Shown piece after piece: positions 59,368-64,000 of a stretch of 64,000 nucleotides of DNA. The notes beneath the pieces were generated by a model. The model saw nothing but the letters and a program-made list of their open reading frames with translations. It had not been told where the DNA came from and ran no database searches. Within the stretch, counting starts at the first letter, position 1, and each line of letters begins with the position of its first letter. Made by a program: the position numbers and the translations under genes. The stretch comes from GCA-020345945 sp964596985 (GTDB lineage Archaea > Thermoproteota > Bathyarchaeia > RBG-16-48-13 > GCA-020345945), in contig CAZQWG010000001.1 in NCBI GenBank assembly GCA_964596985.1, positions 62,001 through 126,000 on the forward strand, written 5' to 3'.

Positions 59368-61098
59368 GTGGATATAGACCTAGCGCAGGTTGGGTCCATG
59401 AAGAATAGAGAACTGGCTAGAATATTCTTGAGGATAGCTGACACCATCGAACTCAAGGGAGGAGACCGATTCAGAGCGATAGCTTACCGAAGGGCGGCAG
59501 CAACCCTCGAGGATCTAACCGAGGATATACAGATTGTGGCTCAAGAAGGGCGACTCCAAGAGCTTTACGGGGTCGGCAAAGCAATTGCCTCGAAGATCGA
59601 AGAATACCTGAAGACAGGTAGAATGAGAAAATACGAGAAAGAACTTAAAGGCATCCCAGAAGAGCTCCTCGACCTCTTGGCTATACAGGATCTGGGACCA
59701 AAGACACTGGCACTCGCACACAAGGAGCTCGGTATCCGGAACCTCGAAGACTTGAAGAGAGTAGTCAACGACGGGACTCTAGCAAAACTCTCTCGGATTG
59801 GGGAAAAGAAAGCTGAGAATATTAGAAAAGGCATCGAGAACTTCGAGAAGTCTCGAGAGAGGATGGCAATATCCGAGGCGACCGAGATCAGCGGAGAGAC
59901 CGTAGAGTATTTGAAGGCTTGTCCGGAAGTAGAACAAGTTACCCCGGCAGGGTCTCTGAGAAGAATGAAGGAGACCGTCGGAGACATAGACATCCTCGCA
60001 ACCGGAAACAACGGTGAGAAGATAGTAGACTACTTCACATCGTATGCAAGGACCGAGAGAGTCCTTGCCTCGGGAGGCACCAAGGGTTCCATACTCGTGC
60101 GGGCCAACGGAGAGATGAGGCAGGTCGACTTGAGGATACTTCCTCGCGAATCTTTTGGAGCCGCATTGCAGTATTTCACGGGCTCAAAGGAGCACAATAT
60201 CAAGCTCCGCAGAATAGCGCGAGAGAGGGGGCTTAAAATAAGCGAGTACGGCGTCTTTCGGGGAAAAGATAGGATGGCAGGGAGAACTGAAGAAGAGGTC
60301 TACAAGACTGTAGGTCTACCTTTCATTCCCCCAGAGCTGAGGGAAGACAGAGGGGAGATCGAGGCAGGGTTCAAAAGGGAGCTCCCATGCCTCGTCGAGC
60401 AGTCCGACATCAAAGGAGACCTGCACGTACACACAAACCACAGCGATGGTACCTCAACAATCCTGGAGATGGCTAAGTTTGCCGAGTCCCTGAACTATCA
60501 ATACGTGGCGATCTGCGACCACTCGAGGTCGGTCAAATACGCCGGTGGACTCAGCGAAGATAAGCTTCGAAAACAGATTGACGAGATAGACAAGCTGAAC
60601 ACCCAGAGCAAAGTAAGAATCCTAAAGGGAACAGAGGTAGACATCCTGAAAGACGGCAGCCTCGACTTTTCTGACAACTTATTGGAGGAACTTGACATAG
60701 TCGTCGCAGCCATTCACACTGGCTTCAAGCAGAATGTCACAGACAGAATCATTAAGGCTATCGAGAACCGAAACGTCGACATCATAGCACACCCTTCAGG
60801 GAGACTGATTAACAGGAGAGAAGGCTACGAAGTCGACCTCGAAGCGATAATCAACAGTGCAAGAAAGTTCGGAAAGATCTTAGAGCTTAATGCCTGCCCC
60901 GATCGTCTTGACCTTAACGACCAAAACCTACGAAGGGCCAAGGAGGCAAGAGTGAAGATCAGTATAGGAACAGACGCCCACGCCGCGACAGAGATGAGAT
61001 GGATGAGGTTTGGGGTGGGGATTGCGAGACGAGGATGGCTCGAAAAGAACGACGTCATAAACACGAGGAATGACTTCAAGCACTCTGATAGGAAATAA
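59368..61098 (+). CDS. polX: Family X DNA polymerase with PHP domain
   Basis: Repair polymerase of about 566 residues if started at the ATG at 59398 (MKNRELARIFLRIADTIEL), the more usual beginning than the GTG at 59368. It has N-terminal HhH domains (FRAIAYRRAAATLEDL, LYGVGKAIASKIEEYL), the nucleotidyl-transferase site SLRRMKETVGDIDILA, and MRQVDLRILPRESFGAALQYFTGS. The C-terminal PHP domain begins KGDLHVHTNHSDGTS and ends GTDAHAATEMRWMRFG, with the metal-binding His and Asp residues in place; it may act as a 3'-5' exonuclease. Typical bacterial/archaeal PolX layout. Probably fills short gaps in base-excision repair. Confidence 0.95.
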   Translation: MDIDLAQVGSMKNRELARIFLRIADTIELKGGDRFRAIAYRRAAATLEDLTEDIQIVAQEGRLQELYGVGKAIASKIEEYLKTGRMRKYEKELKGIPEELLDLLAIQDLGPKTLALAHKELGIRNLEDLKRVVNDGTLAKLSRIGEKKAENIRKGIENFEKSRERMAISEATEISGETVEYLKACPEVEQVTPAGSLRRMKETVGDIDILATGNNGEKIVDYFTSYARTERVLASGGTKGSILVRANGEMRQVDLRILPRESFGAALQYFTGSKEHNIKLRRIARERGLKISEYGVFRGKDRMAGRTEEEVYKTVGLPFIPPELREDRGEIEAGFKRELPCLVEQSDIKGDLHVHTNHSDGTSTILEMAKFAESLNYQYVAICDHSRSVKYAGGLSEDKLRKQIDEIDKLNTQSKVRILKGTEVDILKDGSLDFSDNLLEELDIVVAAIHTGFKQNVTDRIIKAIENRNVDIIAHPSGRLINRREGYEVDLEAIINSARKFGKILELNACPDRLDLNDQNLRRAKEARVKISIGTDAHAATEMRWMRFGVGIARRGWLEKNDVINTRNDFKHSDRK

Positions 61099-61371
61099 AG
61101 AATAACAGGGTAGAACTGTACCCCATAGGGAGAACGAGCCACAGCGTCCTTTATCATGTGAAACGCAACCCCCATTGAATCACGTACCCGACAACCGCCA
61201 CTGGCAGGAAAGATCACACCAAGGATCATACTTAAGATGATAGACGGGATTACTGAAAGCATCCCCAAAACAAATCAGGCTCTTCGGCTTTCTCTCATAC
61301 TTGTCTCGAACGTAGAAGAACCAAGTGAAGAAAAGGCCAGGAGCCGCGGTTAGAACTAGAAGCCCCATCAA
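61099..61371 (-). pseudogene. Probable remnant of a PrsW-like membrane protease gene
   Basis: Two overlapping minus-strand frames give LLVLTAAPGLFFTWFFYVRD and KYERKPKSLICFG, then after a frameshift near 61265 MLSVIPSIILSMILGVIFPA. Together they resemble the first 70 residues of PrsW-type intramembrane proteases (YxRDKYExEP motif). Nothing of the catalytic EE/H part remains; the polX 3' end lies beyond. I take it as a decayed fragment. Confidence 0.4.
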
Positions 61372-61430
61372 CCAGTTCTAAACCTCAACAACCAACCTTG
61401 ACTGGACATGACCTTCAAGTCCGAGTTTAT

Positions 61431-61823
61431 CTACTCGAAGACCAGGCCGTTCCCTTTTCTTGCCTTTCCATCAATTCGTTCCAGATGATCGAGAAGAGTC
61501 TTTCCCTTCACCCTGAGATCGAACTCGCTGAAAGTGTCACTCATTGGACAAAGATTGTCAACACCGATACCCTCTCCAACTATGTAGACCACAGGATACG
61601 TTCTGCATCCAAACGGACGATAAGGATAGACGGTACAAGCCCGCGAAGATGGATCATAAAAGAAGCAATGTCCATCAACATTCCTCAGCCGTAAAGAAGA
61701 ATCCCCTGAAGACGTTGAGAATTCATCCGAAGAGCAGCCTAGTTCCTCAAGCTGTTCCACATCCCTGTCAGACAGCTCCATCTCCGTATCCTGACAACAT
61801 AAACCACATCTAGAACATCTCAC
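61431..61823 (-). CDS. YkgJ-type CxxCxxCC cluster protein
   Basis: A 130-residue metal-binding protein. It starts MRCSRCGLCCQDTEMELS, the CxxCxxCC motif of the YkgJ (UPF0153) family, with further ligands in HCFFYDPSSRACTVYPYRPFGCR and LCPMSD. The family probably binds zinc or an Fe-S cluster; function is not settled. It is followed by the PrsW remnant on the same strand. Confidence 0.85.
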   Translation of the reverse strand: MRCSRCGLCCQDTEMELSDRDVEQLEELGCSSDEFSTSSGDSSLRLRNVDGHCFFYDPSSRACTVYPYRPFGCRTYPVVYIVGEGIGVDNLCPMSDTFSEFDLRVKGKTLLDHLERIDGKARKGNGLVFE

Positions 61824-61928
61824 GAACGTGCTCCTCCAGACAATATAGACTCAACTCCCGCTTCAGGTTCAACCGGACTTTTGAAACATCTTTATGGATC
61901 GCTGACCACACTGAACTAGGCGAGTCGC

Positions 61929-62375
61929 CTAGAATATGAGACCCATTCCCGTTCTCAAAATCTCTTTTGTCAACTTATCGATATAAGGGGTGAAACTCTC
62001 AGCTAGCTCCTTTGGACCGAGAATCCCGTAAAGAATCTCATCCTTGACCACCGGAATCCTCCTGACACCATGCTCCCTCATGATCTTCACTGCTTCATAT
62101 AAATCACTGTCTGGATCGACTGTCACCAGATCCCTTGTCATGACGTCCTTGACTTTCAACTTCTTCGGATCCAGATTCTTAGAAACCACTTTGACCACGA
62201 AGTCATTCTCGGTGATTATTCCCACAGGTTTCGCCTTCTCCACCACGATCAGACACCCCACCTGCTTCTTCACCATCGCCTTCGCAGCTTTAACAATCGA
62301 CTCCCTTCCACTGATAGTCAGAACATCCTTCCGCATCGCTTCTTTCACAAGAAGAGTCAAAGCCACGCTCACCAA
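61929..62375 (-). CDS. CBS-domain pair protein
   Basis: A 148-residue protein made of two CBS domains in tandem, the Bateman module: VKEAMRKDVLTISGRESIVKAA, GIITENDFVVKVV, then VKDVMTRDLVTVDPDSDLYEA, REHGVRRIPVV. Such stand-alone pairs bind adenine nucleotides and act as energy sensors. The start is uncertain (TTG 62375, GTG 62372 or GTG 62366). It lies 136 bases downstream of uS4 on the same strand, in the place where uS11 would normally follow. Confidence 0.88.
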   Translation of the reverse strand: MVSVALTLLVKEAMRKDVLTISGRESIVKAAKAMVKKQVGCLIVVEKAKPVGIITENDFVVKVVSKNLDPKKLKVKDVMTRDLVTVDPDSDLYEAVKIMREHGVRRIPVVKDEILYGILGPKELAESFTPYIDKLTKEILRTGMGLIF

Positions 62376-62510
62376 GGATTATTCAAATTGCTGAAAATTT
62401 ATCCTTTTCTTTATCATAAGAAACATGTACGGGGTCGAAGACCCCCGTGATGGCTTCATCAAAACGTCAGAAGGTGCCTCTTACACGAGATAAGGCCTTA
62501 CGATCGAGAC

Positions 62511-63134
62511 TCAAGATCGTCGTTCAGCGGCATCAGACCTAGGTGCCGGCTCTGATCCTATATTCGACCCCGATTCTTCCTCTGCCACAGATTCTGTTTT
62601 CGACCCCACTGCGGGAGTAATGACACTCTTTCTCAGAGGATGTTCAGTATTCGAAAGAGGGCTTTGACCACGGTATTCGATCTTTTCTTCCTCCCCGCGG
62701 TTGACGGTGTAGCTAGGTGAAGTCACACATCTTCCGTCAACCGAAATATGTCTATGAACGATAAGTTGACGCGCCTGCCATGGGGAGACAGAGAGACCGA
62801 GACGATGAACCATCGTCTGCAGACGACGGTTAAGAAGGTCTTCAACTCCAAGGTTAAGGACGTCATCTATCGTTGCACCTTTGTCAAGCACTCCAAGCCT
62901 GTAAAGACCACCGAGCAGATCCTGTTCCAGTCTGAGACGCCGTTCAGGAGAAGCAGTCAAAAGGGATCTTGCAGTCTTCCGATACTTCGATAATGCGGTG
63001 TAGTATCCCCATAATTCTCGCTTGTTTCGAAGACCATACTCTCCAAAGAGCCTCAGCTCGGATTCAAGTCTATCCTCTCTCCACGGGAATCTTGGAGTCT
63101 CGTATTTCTTGCGAGGTCTCTTCGGATCACCCAT
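62511..63134 (-). CDS. rps4: 30S ribosomal protein uS4
   Basis: Small-subunit assembly protein, 207 residues from the ATG at 63134 (MGDPKRPRKKYETPRFPW, the canonical N-terminus; an ATG three codons upstream is less likely). The S4 RNA-binding domain is LNRRLQTMVHRLGLS with the QARQLIVHRHISVDG core. The last 45 residues are a Ser/Glu-rich extension (SVAEEESGSNIGSEPAPR) beyond the usual end. It follows uS13 closely. In other archaea uS11 comes next; here a CBS gene and other unrelated genes intervene. Confidence 0.97.
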   Translation of the reverse strand: MGDPKRPRKKYETPRFPWREDRLESELRLFGEYGLRNKRELWGYYTALSKYRKTARSLLTASPERRLRLEQDLLGGLYRLGVLDKGATIDDVLNLGVEDLLNRRLQTMVHRLGLSVSPWQARQLIVHRHISVDGRCVTSPSYTVNRGEEEKIEYRGQSPLSNTEHPLRKSVITPAVGSKTESVAEEESGSNIGSEPAPRSDAAERRS

Positions 63135-63179
63135 ATAGATCAACTTCCATAGAAAGACTTCAAACTCCGCATTAAACCC

Positions 63180-63644
63180 CTAACGTTCGATCTGACGTAT
63201 GGCCGAACGGCTGACCCCAACGGACCGTCCAGTCCTGCCAGTTGTTCGAGTATGTTGACCGCGGACTTTCAATCCAAGCATATGACGGATACCTCTCCAA
63301 GACCGAATCTTCTGGAGACGCTCAATGTCGGATCTGATCCTCAATGTAAGATCTGGGCCGGTATCGTGAAGATCCTCACCACTCTCACGATCTTTTCGTC
63401 TATTCAAGTACCAGGAGGGTATTCCGTACTTCTTCGGATTACCTAGAAAATCCTCGATTCGTCGAACATCCTCGTCCGAAAGACTGCCGACCCGTGTTTC
63501 GGGACTGATTCCGAGTACACGAGCAATAACCGAGGCCAGGTTTACATTCAACCCCTTTATCTTGATCAGACCATAAGCGACCCGATCAGATCCAGGTATA
63601 TCCGTGCCGCGGATACGTATAATATGACGGAATTCTTGGGACAA
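63180..63644 (-). CDS. rps13: 30S ribosomal protein uS13
   Basis: Head protein of the small subunit that contacts the P-site tRNA. The 154 residues have FRHIIRIRGTDIPGSDRVAY, a helical domain, and the basic end RHMLGLKVRGQHTRTTGRTGR. It is the first gene of the operon, with a TATA box about 45 bases upstream, and precedes uS4 by about 45 bases. Confidence 0.97.
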   Translation of the reverse strand: MSQEFRHIIRIRGTDIPGSDRVAYGLIKIKGLNVNLASVIARVLGISPETRVGSLSDEDVRRIEDFLGNPKKYGIPSWYLNRRKDRESGEDLHDTGPDLTLRIRSDIERLQKIRSWRGIRHMLGLKVRGQHTRTTGRTGRSVGVSRSAIRQIER

Positions 63645-63686
63645 TTACACGACCTTCAATGGAGCTATCTAGGTGGAAAAGAAAAG

Positions 63687-63698
63687 TCTATTTAAGGG
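63687..63698 (-). promoter_or_regulatory. Probable TATA box for uS13-uS4
   Basis: The minus strand reads CCTTAAATAGAC about 45 bases before the uS13 ATG, preceded by a run of A on its downstream side. It leaves a leader of about 20 bases. Confidence 0.55.
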
Positions 63699-63813
63699 TT
63701 TACCCCCGTATGGCGGAGAAACCCTACGAAGCGTACGACCAGCCGACTAGGGCGCAGAATAATCAGAATCCGCCTCTCACTTCAAGACGAGATTACCGAT
63801 GAGAAGAACCTAG

Positions 63814-64000
63814 GTGCTGTCATATTTGTACTACTTCATTACGTTGACCGATGAATGCAACCTGAGGTGTCGATACTGCTACGGAAAATGGTTAGAAGAC
63901 CTTGAACCTACACCCGAACAATCCGACATCGACTATTCGGTCCCAACCCGCTTGGGCTACAACATCTCCTTGCTCAGGAAGTTCTGTAAAAAAGATCCGG
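63814..64000 (+). CDS. Radical SAM protein, N-terminal part only
   Basis: An open frame from GTG at 63814 runs off the right edge; a TAG lies directly before it in frame. It begins MLSYLYYFITLTDECNLRCR, giving the radical-SAM cluster motif CX3CX2C as CNLRCRYC. The position of the motif close to the N-terminus, after a strand YYFITLTDE, recalls the archaeal peptide-modifying group typified by AF1577; that sub-assignment is tentative. It is divergent from uS13. Confidence 0.8.
   Translation, partial: MLSYLYYFITLTDECNLRCRYCYGKWLEDLEPTPEQSDIDYSVPTRLGYNISLLRKFCKKDP

Noticed and set aside
63700..63800. G+C-rich segment between uS13 and the radical-SAM gene with tRNA-like short matches
   Set aside because: Acceptor halves do not pair over 7 bp and no anticodon loop is present.

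Overview
The window is a stretch of archaeal chromosome. The evidence is the archaeal-type uS2, uS4, uS9, uS11, uS13, uL13 and eL18 genes, the RNA polymerase subunits RpoD (with an Fe-S domain) and RpoN, the HerA-NurA-Mre11-Rad50 set, TATA-box promoters, and abundant TTG/GTG starts. FtsZ, an Mvh-like [NiFe] hydrogenase, class III ribonucleotide reductase and two surface proteins ending in a PGFPWEG + TM + basic-tail signal suggest an anaerobe of the TACK group. Bathyarchaeia-like is my best guess, from family content only. No tRNA, rRNA, CRISPR array or intact transposon was seen.

Layout. 1-4.4 kb (minus): rpoD-eL18-uL13-uS9-rpoN-eno-uS2, the distal half of the classic archaeal ribosomal/RNAP operon. 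4.5-6.4 kb: a 41-residue C2H2 zinc-finger protein, a CooT-FmdE fusion and an Lrp-type regulator with a Cys-rich tail. 6.5-9.0 kb: NrdD with a coupled glutaredoxin-like protein. 9.5-11 kb: divergent hypA and hypB. 11-18 kb: MBL hydrolase, DUF1893, Fe-dependent alcohol dehydrogenase, cysS, flavin reductase, DUF362 and a surface protein. 18.5-25.8 kb: nadA and the nurA-herA-mre11-rad50 operon. 26-52 kb: an accessory, metabolism-rich region with four MFS transporters, three zinc-type dehydrogenases, an HpaI-type aldolase, a beta-propeller glycosidase-like protein, a thiamine-diphosphate enzyme, nadB, a class III aminotransferase, hydrogenase subunits, and two vitamin/base transporters (QueT-like, ThiT) with structured RNA leaders. 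52-53 kb: thyX and an isolated uS11 gene. 53-62.4 kb: a fifth MFS transporter, alaX, ftsZ co-transcribed with a single-pass surface protein, a winged-helix regulator, polX, and CBS and YkgJ proteins. 62.5-64 kb: uS4, uS13 and the start of a radical-SAM gene.

The most striking architecture is that the operon uS13-uS4-uS11-rpoD-eL18-uL13-uS9-rpoN-eno-uS2 is still in its ancestral order and strand but is split into three pieces by about 9.5 kb and 48 kb of unrelated genes. Each piece has its own TATA box.

Other points worth follow-up: a TPP riboswitch abutting the thiT start codon; a probable uncharacterised translational switch in front of queT; an H-type pseudoknot RNA downstream of queT; a 59-bp inverted copy (58/59 identical) of the cofactor-binding segment of the thiamine-diphosphate enzyme gene placed downstream of rad50; a surface protein with an 80-residue cytosolic tail encoded 7 nt upstream of a tail-less ftsZ; and apparent non-standard start codons for cysS (ACG) and mre11 (ATA). 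Functions are assigned from motifs read by eye; no database search was possible.
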